A stretch of DNA of 34,146 nt from M10-OD1-4 sp038061695 (lineage in GTDB: Bacteria > Patescibacteriota > Minisyncoccia > GWC2-36-17 > M10-OD1-4), in the NCBI GenBank assembly GCA_038061695.1, contig JBBTYT010000008.1, positions 1-34,146 on the forward strand, in the 5' to 3' direction. Shown piece after piece: positions 6,514 through 14,823 of this stretch. The stretch's first letter is position 1. Every line of letters starts with the position of its first letter. A program made the translations under genes and the position numbers. The notes beneath the pieces were generated by a model, which saw nothing but the letters and a program-made list of their open reading frames with translations, searched no databases and was not told where the DNA came from.

Positions 6514-7116
6514 ATGAAGTTTATTTTAGGAAAAAAATTGAATATGACTCAGATATTTGATGAAGCTGGAAGAGTTATTCCTGTGACATTAGTAGAGGTT
6601 GAATCTTGCACTGTTACACAAGTAAGGAGTGATGATAGAGATGGTTATAGCGCTATTCAAATCGGAACAATATACAAAAAAAATATTAATAAACCGGAGA
6701 AGGGTCACTTAAAAGAGTTAGGTCAATTTTCTATTTTAAAAGAATTTAGAATTAATGCTGATTATAATGTTGGTGACAAGATAGATATTTCTTTATTTGA
6801 AGTTGGTGATGATGTTAATGTTTCTGGAATTTCAAAAGGTAAAGGTTTTCAAGGTGTAGTTAAAAGACATAAATTCAGCGGAGGTCCTGGAAGTCATGGT
6901 CAGGCACACACATTAAGATCACCTGGTTCTATTGGAGCTGGAGGTGTGCAGAGAGTTTTTAAGGGCAAGAGAATGGCAGGTAGAATGGGTTCTGATAGGG
7001 TTTTTACCCCAGGTCTTAAGATTGTGAAAGTTGATGTTGAAAACGGAATGTTAGCAATATCAGGAGCTCTTCCCGGAAGAAGAGGAACTGTTTTAGAAAT
7101 AGTAAGTCAAAAATGA
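6514..7116 (+). CDS. rplC: 50S ribosomal protein L3
   Basis: L3 (200 residues) is an early-assembly protein whose loop reaches toward the peptidyl-transferase centre. The sequence has the N-terminal GKKLNMTQIFDE, then GISKGKGFQGVVKRH, GGPGSHGQAHTLRSPGSIGA and RVFKGKRMAGRMG, all diagnostic. AAAGG touches the ATG directly, too close to act as a normal Shine-Dalgarno sequence. It opens the large S10/spc block; unlike in E. coli, rpsJ is separated from it by a terminator. It ends with TGA, evidence that TGA is a stop codon here. Confidence 0.96.
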   Translation: MKFILGKKLNMTQIFDEAGRVIPVTLVEVESCTVTQVRSDDRDGYSAIQIGTIYKKNINKPEKGHLKELGQFSILKEFRINADYNVGDKIDISLFEVGDDVNVSGISKGKGFQGVVKRHKFSGGPGSHGQAHTLRSPGSIGAGGVQRVFKGKRMAGRMGSDRVFTPGLKIVKVDVENGMLAISGALPGRRGTVLEIVSQK

Positions 7117-7126
7117 TAATAATATT

Positions 7127-7786
7127 ATGAGAAGTGTTGATTTATACAATCAAAAAGGTGACAAATCTGGAATGGTAGAAATATCTGAAGGTATTTTTGG
7201 AGTTGAATTTAATACAAAGTTAATTCATCAGATATATGTGGCTCAGAAAGCCAATGCTAGAATTAACATTGCTCATACTAAAGATAGAAGTGAAGTTCGT
7301 GGTGGAGGCATTAAGCCTTGGAAACAAAAGGGATCCGGTAGGGCGAGGCATGGTTCTATAAGATCGCCTATATGGATTGGTGGAGGAGTTTCTTTTGGTC
7401 CAAGAAATGAAAGGAATTTTTCAAAAAGTGTAAACAAAAAACAGAAACAAAAAGCCTTATTTATGGCATTGACTTCAAAGTTAATTGATAAAGAGATGGT
7501 TTTCTTAGATACGCTGTCATTCGACGCTATTAAAACAAAAGATGCTGATAAATTCTTAACACTTTTTATGGATAAGGTGTTTGATTTAAAAAGAAAAAGA
7601 AAAACATTATTTATTTTGCCAAAATCAGATAAAGATATAATGTTATCATTTAGAAATATAGCATCAGTTAAGGTGATAAGCGCTGATAGTTTAAATATTG
7701 GAGATATTTTGGATTATAAATATACAGTAGTGCTTAAGGATTCATTGGATGTTATAAATAACACATATACTAAGTTAAACAAATAA
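7127..7786 (+). CDS. rplD: 50S ribosomal protein L4
   Basis: L4 (219 residues) lines the exit tunnel. The conserved tunnel loop is clear: RGGGIKPWKQKGSGRARHGS followed by SPIWIGGGVSFGP (roughly residues 59-91). The start at 7127 lies 10 nt after rplC in an A/T-only context without a Shine-Dalgarno sequence. L23 starts 1 nt after its stop. In E. coli L4 regulates the S10 operon by attenuation in the leader; whether that applies to the terminator upstream of rplC here is unknown. Confidence 0.94.
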   Translation: MRSVDLYNQKGDKSGMVEISEGIFGVEFNTKLIHQIYVAQKANARINIAHTKDRSEVRGGGIKPWKQKGSGRARHGSIRSPIWIGGGVSFGPRNERNFSKSVNKKQKQKALFMALTSKLIDKEMVFLDTLSFDAIKTKDADKFLTLFMDKVFDLKRKRKTLFILPKSDKDIMLSFRNIASVKVISADSLNIGDILDYKYTVVLKDSLDVINNTYTKLNK

Positions 7787-7787
7787 G

Positions 7788-8207
7788 ATGGCTATTTTAG
7801 ACAAAATTAAAAATAAGATAAAGAAAAGTATTGATAAAGAAATTACAAAGACAAAAAATGTGTCTATTCCTGTTTCTATTTCTACGGATATTAAGAGTAA
7901 TAAAAAAGGCATTGCAAGATCATTAGATATTATGTATTATAATATCCTCAAGTCGCCATATATAACAGAGAAAACAGCTATGATGGGCAAAGATAATAAA
8001 TATACTTTTAAAGTTGAAAAATCAACAAATAAGATTGATATTAAAAGAGCCGTAGAAAGTATTTATAATGTTAATGTTGTGAATGTCGCAACTATAAATA
8101 CGGCAAGTAAAAATGTGAGACTTGGAGCTCATCAAAGTAGAATTTCAGGTTTTAAGAAAGCAATAGTTACATTAAAAGAAGGAGATAAGATAGATATAGG
8201 AGTATAA
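7788..8207 (+). CDS. rplW: 50S ribosomal protein L23 with N-terminal extension
   Basis: L23 binds at the tunnel exit, where it docks trigger factor and SRP. The core starts near residue 49: MYYNILKSPYITEKTAMM, then TFKVEKSTNKIDIKRAVESIYNV in two conserved blocks, and the FKKAIVTLKEGDKI end. Before it lies a lysine-rich stretch of about 48 residues (MAILDKIKNKIKKS at the start). The 139-residue frame is chosen because its ATG is 1 nt after the rplD stop. A start at 7932 would give an ordinary 91-residue L23 but leave an unexplained gap of 145 nt. Confidence 0.88.
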   Translation: MAILDKIKNKIKKSIDKEITKTKNVSIPVSISTDIKSNKKGIARSLDIMYYNILKSPYITEKTAMMGKDNKYTFKVEKSTNKIDIKRAVESIYNVNVVNVATINTASKNVRLGAHQSRISGFKKAIVTLKEGDKIDIGV

Positions 8208-8214
8208 TAAAAAT

Positions 8215-9051
8215 ATGTTAAAAAGACTAAAACCAACAACACCAGGACAGAGAGGTAGAACAATAGTTGACTATTCTGTTTTAACTCGTCAAAAACCAGA
8301 AAAATCTTTGACATCAGGATTTAAGAGAAGAATGGGCAGATCTACAGCAGGGAGAATTACAACAAGACATAAGGGTGGTGGAAATAAGAGGTTATATAGA
8401 GCTGTGGATTTCAAACAGGATAAATTTGATATACCAGCTAGGATTACTTCTTTAGAATATGATCCTAATAGATCTGCTTTTATAGCTCTTGCAGTATATG
8501 CAGATGGAGATAAAAGATATATAATAGCTGAAAAGAATTCTAAAGTTGGAGATAAAATTATAACTTCAAAAGAGGCTCCGCTAAAGGATGGTAATAGATT
8601 GCCGTTAAAAAGTATTCCTGTAGGATTTTTTGTTCATAATATTGAATTGCAACCAAATAAAGGAGGTCAAATAGTGAGATCAGCCGGATCATCAGCTAAA
8701 GTTATGGCGAATGAAGCTGGATATACTCAGTTATTGATGCCTTCAAGAGAAATTAGAAAGGTTCAAGACGGTTGTTTAGCTACTATAGGAGTTGTTTCAA
8801 ATATAGAATATGGATTAGTAAATCATGGTAAGGCTGGAAGATCAAGATGGGTTGGTATAAGACCAACAACCAGAGGCTCTGCTATGAATCCTGTTGATCA
8901 TCCTCATGGTGGTGGAGAAGGAGCGCAAGGAATAGGGCTGAAATATCCAAAGACGCCATGGGGTAAGCATGCTTTAGGAAAGAAGACAAGAAAGAAACAT
9001 AAAAGTTCGGACAGGTTAATCATAAGAAGGAAATCAAGTATTAAGAAATAA
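8215..9051 (+). CDS. rplB: 50S ribosomal protein L2
   Basis: L2 (278 residues, normal length) is needed for subunit association and peptidyl-transferase activity. Evidence includes KPTTPGQRGR, GGGNKRLYRAVDF, the LQPNKGGQIVRSAGSSA segment and the nearly invariant NPVDHPHGGGEG, which holds the conserved histidine. The C-terminal GKKTRKKHKSSDRLIIRR is typical. The start lies 7 nt after rplW in an A/T context without a Shine-Dalgarno sequence. Confidence 0.97.
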   Translation: MLKRLKPTTPGQRGRTIVDYSVLTRQKPEKSLTSGFKRRMGRSTAGRITTRHKGGGNKRLYRAVDFKQDKFDIPARITSLEYDPNRSAFIALAVYADGDKRYIIAEKNSKVGDKIITSKEAPLKDGNRLPLKSIPVGFFVHNIELQPNKGGQIVRSAGSSAKVMANEAGYTQLLMPSREIRKVQDGCLATIGVVSNIEYGLVNHGKAGRSRWVGIRPTTRGSAMNPVDHPHGGGEGAQGIGLKYPKTPWGKHALGKKTRKKHKSSDRLIIRRKSSIKK

Positions 9052-9057
9052 AAAGAT

Positions 9058-9333
9058 ATGTCAAGAAGTTTAAAAAAGGGACCATATGTAGATGAGAAGT
9101 TGTTGAAAAAGGTAGCGAAGTTTAAGCAAGGTGAAATTATTAAGACATGGGCTAGAGCTTCAACGATCTCTCCGGAAATGATTGGTCATACATTTGGAGT
9201 TCATAATGGCAAACAACATATAGATGTATTTATTACTGAAGATATGGTAGGTCATAAACTTGGTGAATTTTCACCAACAAAGAAGTTTATTAAGCATGGA
9301 GGAAAGATCCAAAAATCTATAGAAGGAAAATAA
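9058..9333 (+). CDS. rpsS: 30S ribosomal protein S19
   Basis: S19 (91 residues) sits in the small-subunit head with S13. It is recognised by SRSLKKGPYVDEKLL at the start, TWARASTISPEMIGHTFGVH, and the KLGEFSPTKKFIKHGG end. It starts 6 nt after rplB and precedes rplV, the standard order. No Shine-Dalgarno sequence is seen. Confidence 0.96.
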   Translation: MSRSLKKGPYVDEKLLKKVAKFKQGEIIKTWARASTISPEMIGHTFGVHNGKQHIDVFITEDMVGHKLGEFSPTKKFIKHGGKIQKSIEGK

Positions 9334-9346
9334 ATAATATAAATTT

Positions 9347-9832
9347 ATGCAGGTAAAAGCACAGTTAAATAATTTAAGAATTTCACCAAGAAAAGTCAGA
9401 TTAGTAACAGATTTGATAAGAGGTCTTGATGTTGTAAAAGCAAAATCACAGTTGCAATTTCTTATTAAGAGATCTTCAAAGCCGATTCTTAAGCTTTTGA
9501 ACTCTGCTATTGCTAACGCAAAGCATAATTTTAAATTATCAGATGAATCAAATTTGTATATTTCAGAAATAATAGTCAATGGCGGTAAAATGCTAAAAAG
9601 AACTATGCCAAGAGCTATGGGTAGAGCTTATCAAATAAAGAAAAGAACTTCAAAGATATTAATGGTTTTAGATGAGAGAGTGAAGAGTTATGTCCAAAAA
9701 GAAGAGAATACAGAAGCTGTAAAGATTGTAAAAAAGAAGGAGACGGTAAAGAAAGTTATAAAAAAAGTAGTTAAGAAAGAGGAAAAAACAGAAAAAAAGT
9801 CCACTAAGAAAGTAATAAATAAAAAAGGATAA
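9347..9832 (+). CDS. rplV: 50S ribosomal protein L22 with lysine-rich tail
   Basis: L22 binds 23S rRNA and extends a hairpin into the exit tunnel. The core (about residues 1-120) shows LNNLRISPRKVRLVTDLIRG, then AIANAKHNF and the tunnel hairpin region GGKMLKRTMPRAMGRAYQIKK. After residue 120 comes a repetitive Lys/Glu/Val tail with several KK pairs. The tail makes the protein 161 residues, against roughly 110 for E. coli. Such basic tails are known in ribosomal proteins of several lineages. It starts 13 nt after rpsS and ends 9 nt before rpsC. Confidence 0.94.
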   Translation: MQVKAQLNNLRISPRKVRLVTDLIRGLDVVKAKSQLQFLIKRSSKPILKLLNSAIANAKHNFKLSDESNLYISEIIVNGGKMLKRTMPRAMGRAYQIKKRTSKILMVLDERVKSYVQKEENTEAVKIVKKKETVKKVIKKVVKKEEKTEKKSTKKVINKKG

Positions 9833-9841
9833 ATAATAATT

Positions 9842-10510
9842 ATGGGAAAGAAGGTCAATCCAATAATCTTTAGGATAGGTGAAACAATAACTTGGAGATC
9901 AAGGTGGTTTAATTTGAAGAAATATCAAGGATATTTAAGAGAGGATTACTTTCTTCGTAAGTTATTGACCGATAAATTAATAAAACAGGGATTAAGTAAT
10001 ATTGAGATTGAGAGATCTGAAAATGAACTTAAAATCATCATCCATACATCAAGACCAGGGCTTATTATTGGTAGGGGTGGAGCAGGAATTGATTCTTTAA
10101 AAAAAGAGATCGAGAATTTTCATAAAACAATAAAGATAGATAAGACATCAAAGACAAATGTAAAAATTCAGATAGACGAAGTTGCAAAGCCAGAGTCTAA
10201 CGCTCAAATACTAGGACAACAAATTGCTGATCAAATTGAGAAGAGAATACCTTTTAGGAGAGTTTTGAAGCAGTTTATAGAAAAGATTATGCAAAGTAAT
10301 GAGGTTCAAGGAGTTAAGATTATGGTATCAGGAAGGCTTGATGGTTCTGAGATGGCAAGAAGAGAATGGTTGGCGAAAGGCAATATTCCTTTGCAGACTT
10401 TGAGAGCTGATATTGATTATGCGCAGTCAAGAGCATATTGTAGATACGGAGTTATAGGTATAAAGATTTGGATATACAAAGGAGAAGTATTTAATAATGA
10501 GATTAAGTAG
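9842..10510 (+). CDS. rpsC: 30S ribosomal protein S3
   Basis: S3 (222 residues) forms part of the mRNA entry site and has helicase activity in E. coli. It shows the start MGKKVNPIIFRIG, the KH-domain motif LIIGRGGAGIDSLKKEI (about residues 74-90), and the C-terminal domain blocks GVKIMVSGRLDGSEMAR and LRADIDYAQSRAYCRYGVIG. The length is close to the family norm. It is 9 nt after rplV and 31 nt before rplP. Confidence 0.96.
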   Translation: MGKKVNPIIFRIGETITWRSRWFNLKKYQGYLREDYFLRKLLTDKLIKQGLSNIEIERSENELKIIIHTSRPGLIIGRGGAGIDSLKKEIENFHKTIKIDKTSKTNVKIQIDEVAKPESNAQILGQQIADQIEKRIPFRRVLKQFIEKIMQSNEVQGVKIMVSGRLDGSEMARREWLAKGNIPLQTLRADIDYAQSRAYCRYGVIGIKIWIYKGEVFNNEIK

Positions 10511-10541
10511 TAATAGTTTTTAAGAGCTTTTAAGCAAAATT

Positions 10542-10958
10542 ATGTTAGTACCAAAAAAAGTAAAACATAGAAAATGGCATAAGGGACGCAAGAGAAATAC
10601 TGGCATTGATAGAAGAGGTGTTGTTGTTAGCTATGGTAGTTATGGCATGAAGTCGGAAGAGAGAGCTTGGATAGATTCAAGGCAAATTGAAGCCGCAAGG
10701 CGTGTTATTACAAGGACTGTCCAGAAAGGTGGTAAGATTTGGATTAGAATATTTCCAGACAAACCTGTAACGAAAAAAGGAGCAGAGACGCCAATGGGTG
10801 GAGGAAAGGGTGCTGTTGACAGGTATGTTGTAATTGTAAAGCCGGGAAGAATTCTTTTTGAGATGGATGGAGTAACTGAGGATACAGCAAAGGAAGCTTT
10901 CAAAAAAGCATCTTATAAACTTCCAGTTAAAACGAAATTTGTTAAGAGATTAAAATAA
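10542..10958 (+). CDS. rplP: 50S ribosomal protein L16
   Basis: L16 (138 residues) helps form the A-tRNA site. The blocks MLVPKKVKHRKWHKGR, the SRQIEAARRVITR helix, GGKIWIRIFPDKPVTKKGAE and PMGGGKGAVDRYV are diagnostic. The start at 10542 is 31 nt after rpsC with no Shine-Dalgarno sequence. rpmC begins 4 nt after its stop. Confidence 0.96.
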   Translation: MLVPKKVKHRKWHKGRKRNTGIDRRGVVVSYGSYGMKSEERAWIDSRQIEAARRVITRTVQKGGKIWIRIFPDKPVTKKGAETPMGGGKGAVDRYVVIVKPGRILFEMDGVTEDTAKEAFKKASYKLPVKTKFVKRLK

Positions 10959-10962
10959 GGAT

Positions 10963-11145
10963 ATGAAAAAAGCAGAGTTAAAATCAAAATCAGCAGAAGA
11001 GTTGAATAAAGTATTAAAAGAGAGTACATCTAAGCTTAAGGATTTTAGATTTGATATTTCTTTTAATAGATTAAAAAATTTTTCAGAGATAAAAAAGATG
11101 AAGAGAAGGATTGCTAGAGTAAAGACTTTACTTAATCAAAAATAA
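10963..11145 (+). CDS. rpmC: 50S ribosomal protein L29
   Basis: L29 (60 residues) is the two-helix protein beside L23 near the tunnel exit. The N-terminal helix has KSKSAEELNKVLKES, and the second has RLKNFSEIKKMKRRIARVKTLL, which matches the family's RxxIARxxT end. It sits 4 nt after rplP, with GGAT just before the ATG, and is followed by a 44-nt spacer before rpsQ, one of the larger spacers in this operon. Confidence 0.9.
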   Translation: MKKAELKSKSAEELNKVLKESTSKLKDFRFDISFNRLKNFSEIKKMKRRIARVKTLLNQK

Positions 11146-11189
11146 ATGTTAAAGTTTCGAGCAAGCTTAAGTGTGATTATGATATTATT

Positions 11190-11432
11190 ATGGAAAATAA
11201 AATAGCGCAAAAAAGAATATTAAATGGAGTGGTAGTCTCAGATAAAATGGATAAGACCGTGGTTGTTTTGGTTACCGAACAAAAAAAACACAAAACATAT
11301 CATAAATATATTAAAGTTTCAAAAAGATTTAAAGCGCATGATGAAAAGAATTTACATAAGGTAGGTGATGTGGTAAATATACAAGAGACTAATCCTATTT
11401 CTAGAGATAAGAGATGGATAGTTTTAAAATAA
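11190..11432 (+). CDS. rpsQ: 30S ribosomal protein S17
   Basis: S17 (80 residues) is a primary 16S-binding OB-fold protein. It shows LNGVVVSDKMDKTVVVLV, the HKTYHKYIKVSKRFKAHDE segment, the GDVVNIQETNPISRDKRW end and normal length. The 44-nt spacer upstream contains AAGCTTAAG but no clear promoter. rplN starts 4 nt after its stop. Confidence 0.95.
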   Translation: MENKIAQKRILNGVVVSDKMDKTVVVLVTEQKKHKTYHKYIKVSKRFKAHDEKNLHKVGDVVNIQETNPISRDKRWIVLK

Positions 11433-11436
11433 TAAT

Positions 11437-11802
11437 ATGATTCAAGTACAAACAATTTTAAAAGTAGCTGATAATTGCGGAGCAAAAAGAATCCAATGTA
11501 TTAAGGTTTTAGGAGGATCTAAAAAAAGATATGCTCAAATAGGTGATATTATAGTAGCTGCAGTAAAGGTGGCAGAGCCTAGGAAGATTGTAAAGAAATC
11601 AGAAGTTGTTAGAGCTATTATAGTTAGACAGAGAAAAACCTTTAGAAGGCAAGATGGTTCTTATATAAGATTTGATGAGAATGCAGCTGTGATTTTAGAT
11701 GGTAAGGATATGAAAGGCGGACGTGTTTTTGGGCCAATTCCAAGAGAAATTAAAGATAAAGGTTATTCAAAGTTAGCATCGCTTGCGCCGGAAGTTATAT
11801 AA
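11437..11802 (+). CDS. rplN: 50S ribosomal protein L14
   Basis: L14 (121 residues) contributes to intersubunit bridges. The family blocks MIQVQTILKVADNCGAKRIQ, the RRQDGSYIRFDENAAVIL segment, MKGGRVFGPIPRE and LASLAPEVI at the end are all present, and the length is normal. No Shine-Dalgarno sequence is seen. rplX follows after 27 nt. Confidence 0.97.
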   Translation: MIQVQTILKVADNCGAKRIQCIKVLGGSKKRYAQIGDIIVAAVKVAEPRKIVKKSEVVRAIIVRQRKTFRRQDGSYIRFDENAAVILDGKDMKGGRVFGPIPREIKDKGYSKLASLAPEVI

Positions 11803-11829
11803 GTGTAAAGTTATAAAGTTAAAAGTATT

Positions 11830-12135
11830 ATGAAAGTTAAAAAAGGAGACAATGTAATGATCTTATCAGGTAAGGATAAGGGTAAGAATGGAAAGATTAT
11901 CCAGGTTATGCCTAGTGATGAAAGAGTGGTTATTGATGGTGCTAATATGAGAAAGAGACATATAAGACCAAGAAAACAAGGAGAGAAAGGTCAAATAATT
12001 GAGAAGGCATCACCTATGCACGTATCAAATATTATGGTAATTTGCGGTAAATGCAATAAACCGACCAGAGTTGGTTATAAGATTGGTAGTGATGGCAAGA
12101 ATAGGATTTGTAAGAAGTGTGATTCAATATTATAA
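11830..12135 (+). CDS. rplX: 50S ribosomal protein L24, zinc-ribbon variant
   Basis: L24 (101 residues) is an assembly initiator of the large subunit. It begins with the KOW motif (MKVKKGDNVMILSGKDKGK, then GKIIQVMP) and has the ANMRKRHIRPRKQGEKGQI block. The C-terminal part has two cysteine pairs, CGKCNKPTRVGYK and CKKC, which suggest a zinc ribbon not found in E. coli L24. It ends 4 nt before the chosen rplE start. Confidence 0.95.
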   Translation: MKVKKGDNVMILSGKDKGKNGKIIQVMPSDERVVIDGANMRKRHIRPRKQGEKGQIIEKASPMHVSNIMVICGKCNKPTRVGYKIGSDGKNRICKKCDSIL

Positions 12136-12139
12136 AAAT

Positions 12140-12679
12140 ATGAACAGATTAAAGGAAAAATACGAAAAAGAATTAGTAGCTAAACTTAAGAAGAAGTTTT
12201 CTTTTGAGAATGATTTTCAGGTGCCAAAAGTATTAAAGGTTGTTTTGAATTCAGGTACAGGAAAGATAGCTAAAGATGTTGCCTTGGTTGATTCTATTGT
12301 GAAAGATATGACGGCAATATCAGGTCAGAAATCTGTAAAAGTAAAGGCAAAAAAATCCATCGCTGCTTTTAAGCTTAGAGAAGGAACAGATATAGGAGTA
12401 AGAGTTACTTTAAGAGGCGCAAAGATGTACGATTTTATTGATAGATTAGTTTCTTTATCTTTGCCAAGAACAAGAGATTTTAGAGGGCTGGAAATAAAAA
12501 ATATTGATGAGCATGGTAATTTAACTATAGGTATTAAGGAGCAGATTGTATTTCCTGAAATCAATCAAGACAGTGCTAGAGGAATATTCGGACTTCAAGT
12601 GACCGTTGTTACTAGTAATAAAGATAGGGTGGTATCGGAAGAATTATTTAGATTATTAGGATTTCCTTTAAAGAAATAA
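12140..12679 (+). CDS. rplE: 50S ribosomal protein L5
   Basis: L5 (180 residues from this start) binds 5S rRNA in the central protuberance. Blocks include MNRLKEKYEKELVAKL, then KVVLNSGTGK, AFKLREGTDIGVRVTLRG, LPRTRDFRGL and EQIVFPEINQD. The frame is open back to 12071 inside rplX, but the ATG at 12140 gives the usual N-terminus and lies 4 nt after the rplX stop. rpsN follows 4 nt after its end. Confidence 0.95.
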   Translation: MNRLKEKYEKELVAKLKKKFSFENDFQVPKVLKVVLNSGTGKIAKDVALVDSIVKDMTAISGQKSVKVKAKKSIAAFKLREGTDIGVRVTLRGAKMYDFIDRLVSLSLPRTRDFRGLEIKNIDEHGNLTIGIKEQIVFPEINQDSARGIFGLQVTVVTSNKDRVVSEELFRLLGFPLKK

Positions 12680-12683
12680 ATTT

Positions 12684-12869
12684 ATGGCAAAAACATCAAC
12701 AATAGCAAGATCAAAAAAAATACCTAAATTTCCTGTACGTAAAGTGCTAAGATGTTTTAAGTGTGGAAGAAAGAGGGGCTATATGAGGGCATTTGATTTA
12801 TGTAGAATTTGTTTTAGAGAAATGGCAAATAAAGGTGAAATTCCAGGAGTTAAGAAATCAAGTTGGTAA
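12684..12869 (+). CDS. rpsN: 30S ribosomal protein S14, zinc-binding (C+) type
   Basis: S14 of the short, zinc-containing class (61 residues). The two cysteine pairs CFKC and CRIC (about residues 24-27 and 39-42) hold zinc, and the R-rich RKRGYMRAFDLCRICFRE segment and the C-terminal KSSW are typical. Long S14 forms lack these cysteines. It is in the standard place between rplE and rpsH. No Shine-Dalgarno sequence is seen. Confidence 0.95.
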   Translation: MAKTSTIARSKKIPKFPVRKVLRCFKCGRKRGYMRAFDLCRICFREMANKGEIPGVKKSSW

Positions 12870-12903
12870 ATAATAGTAAGTAGTAAACTTTATAAGAAAT
12901 TTT

Positions 12904-13296
12904 ATGACAGATCCAATCGCAGATATGTTAACAAGAATAAGAAATGCAAAAGCAATTGGCAAGCCAATGGTGCATATTCCTTATTCAAAAATGAAAATGT
13001 CAATTGTAGATGTTCTTAAGAAGGAGGGATTTATTGATGCCTTTGAGAAGAAAGGAAAGAAAATAAGAAAGTTAATCGAGATTAAGTTAAAGTATAATAA
13101 TGATGGCGTGTCATATATTTTTGATTTACAGAGAGTTTCAAAGCCAAGTCAGAGAATTTATAGGGGTTATGACGAGCTTTTTTCTGTAAGACAGGGATTT
13201 GGTATTTCAATACTTTCTACCTCAATGGGTGTTATGAGTAATAAAGAAGCAAGAAAGAATAAGGTTGGAGGCGAGCTTTTGTGTCAGGTTTGGTAA
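12904..13296 (+). CDS. rpsH: 30S ribosomal protein S8
   Basis: S8 (130 residues) is a primary 16S-binding protein, and in E. coli the repressor of the spc operon. It shows MTDPIADMLTRIRNA at the start, the KEGFI motif, the RVSKPSQRIYRGYDEL block, and ISILSTSMGVMSNKEARK with the STSxG and EAR signature. The final GGELLCQVW is the standard end. It is 34 nt after rpsN. Confidence 0.96.
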   Translation: MTDPIADMLTRIRNAKAIGKPMVHIPYSKMKMSIVDVLKKEGFIDAFEKKGKKIRKLIEIKLKYNNDGVSYIFDLQRVSKPSQRIYRGYDELFSVRQGFGISILSTSMGVMSNKEARKNKVGGELLCQVW

Positions 13297-13318
13297 TTAA
13301 AATTGTAAGATAAATAAA

Positions 13319-13855
13319 ATGAGCAGAGTAGGAAAACAACCAATAATAATAAAAGACAAAGTACAAGTTTCCGTTACTGGCAATACTGTTTTTGTTAAAG
13401 GACCAAAAGGTGAGATATCAATGGAGAAAGCACCTTTTATGAATGTTGAAGTAAGAGAGGGTCAAGTGCTTGTGTCTGTTTTGGATAATACAAATAATGG
13501 CTCTGCATTTTGGGGTCTTACAAGATCACTTATTGCAAATATGATAGATGGTGTAACAATCGGGCATGAAATAAATCTTGAAATAGAAGGAGTTGGTTAT
13601 AAAGTTGAAGCAAAAGGAGATAAGCTTGTTATGGCGTTAGGATTTTCTCATCCTATAGAATTCGTTGCTCCAAAAGGTATTTACTTTACAATAGAGAAAA
13701 ATAAGATTAAAGTAACAGGTATTGATAAGATGTTGGTTGGTCAGACAGCCGCAAATATAAGAAAATTTAAAAAACCAGAACCTTATAAAGGAAAGGGAAT
13801 CAGATATCAAGGTGAGGTTGTAAAAAGAAAAGCAGGTAAGAAGTCTGTAGCTTAA
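13319..13855 (+). CDS. rplF: 50S ribosomal protein L6
   Basis: L6 (178 residues, normal) is a two-domain protein near the factor-binding site. It shows MSRVGKQPI, VFVKGPKGEIS in the first domain, the GVGYKVEAKGDKLVMALGFS junction and the C-terminal RKFKKPEPYKGKGIRYQGE signature. It starts 22 nt after rpsH without a Shine-Dalgarno sequence. Confidence 0.96.
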   Translation: MSRVGKQPIIIKDKVQVSVTGNTVFVKGPKGEISMEKAPFMNVEVREGQVLVSVLDNTNNGSAFWGLTRSLIANMIDGVTIGHEINLEIEGVGYKVEAKGDKLVMALGFSHPIEFVAPKGIYFTIEKNKIKVTGIDKMLVGQTAANIRKFKKPEPYKGKGIRYQGEVVKRKAGKKSVA

Positions 13856-13869
13856 ATTCAAATAAAAAT

Positions 13870-14205
13870 ATGTCAGATAGAATACAAAGACACAAAAGAA
13901 TAAGATCAAAAATAGTAGGGACAGAAACAAGACCAAGATTGGCGGTATTTAGGTCTTCACAACATATTTATGCTCAGATTATTAATGATGATAAAGGTTT
14001 TACATTAGTTGCTTTTTCTGATATTAAGATTAAAAAGGATAAGAATACAAAAGGAGAGATAGCAAAAATGGTTGGAATTGAGATTGCAAAGAAGGCAAAA
14101 GAGAAGAAGATTGAAGCTGTCGTTTTTGATAGAGGAGGTTATAAATTTCATGGTCGCATAAAATTATTAGCAGAAGGAGCTAAAGAGGGCGGTTTAAAAT
14201 TCTAA
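13870..14205 (+). CDS. rplR: 50S ribosomal protein L18
   Basis: L18 (111 residues) binds 5S rRNA with L5. The blocks RHKRIRSKIVGTETRPRLAV, then FRSSQHIYAQII, and VVFDRGGYKFHGRIKLLAEG with the terminal GGLKF are typical. The length is slightly below E. coli L18 and within the family range. rpsE starts 6 nt after it. Confidence 0.95.
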   Translation: MSDRIQRHKRIRSKIVGTETRPRLAVFRSSQHIYAQIINDDKGFTLVAFSDIKIKKDKNTKGEIAKMVGIEIAKKAKEKKIEAVVFDRGGYKFHGRIKLLAEGAKEGGLKF

Positions 14206-14211
14206 ACTATT

Positions 14212-14823
14212 ATGGAAACAACTACTAAAGAAAAATTAACAAGAAAACCAAGATCATTCCATAAGGAGAAAAGAGAGAAGCCAGAGTTTGATCAGAAGAT
14301 TCTTGATATCGCAAGAGTTACTCGTGTTATGGCCGGAGGAAGAAGATTTCGTTTTAGAATCGCCGCTGTTATTGGTGATAAAAATGGAAGAGTGGGTGTT
14401 GGTGTTGCAAAGGGCGCAGATGTAAGCTTGGCTATGGAAAAGGCTGTTAATGATGCAAAGAAACATATGATTAGGGTTAATATTTTTGAAGGTTCTATTC
14501 CTCACGAAATAGAGATAAAGTATAAGAGCGCAAGAATATTATTAAGACCAGCAGTGGCAGGGCGTGGTATAGTTGCTGGAGGAGCGGTTAGAGTTGTTTG
14601 TGAGCTTGCTGGAATAAGTGATATTTCTGCCAAAATTTTAAGTAAAGGCAAAAATAAGATAAATAATGCAAGAGCTACAATTATAGCTTTGGGAATGTTA
14701 AAGTTTAAGAAGGGTATTAAGAATGAGAATATTAAAGTGATTATTAAAGAGAGTACTTTAGAGAAAAAAAAGATAGAGGAAGGTGTTAAAAATAATACGG
14801 ATAAATCTAAAATAGGATTATAA
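14212..14823 (+). CDS. rpsE: 30S ribosomal protein S5
   Basis: S5 (203 residues) helps keep decoding accurate. The double-stranded RNA-binding part has RVTRVMAGGRRFRFRIAAVI, then DKNGRVGVGVAKG. The second domain shows HEIEIKYKSARILLRPA and the AGGAVRVVCELAGI segment. There is a charged N-terminal extension of about 20 residues and a lysine-rich C-terminal tail (about 178-203), so it is longer than the 166 residues of E. coli. The rpmD gene (L30), normally next, is absent; rplO starts 18 nt later. Confidence 0.95.
   Translation: METTTKEKLTRKPRSFHKEKREKPEFDQKILDIARVTRVMAGGRRFRFRIAAVIGDKNGRVGVGVAKGADVSLAMEKAVNDAKKHMIRVNIFEGSIPHEIEIKYKSARILLRPAVAGRGIVAGGAVRVVCELAGISDISAKILSKGKNKINNARATIIALGMLKFKKGIKNENIKVIIKESTLEKKKIEEGVKNNTDKSKIGL

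Noticed and set aside
12071..12139. Upstream extension of the L5 frame into rplX
   Set aside because: The extra 23 residues are out-of-frame translation of the L24 zinc-ribbon region; L5 proteins start at MNRLKEKY.
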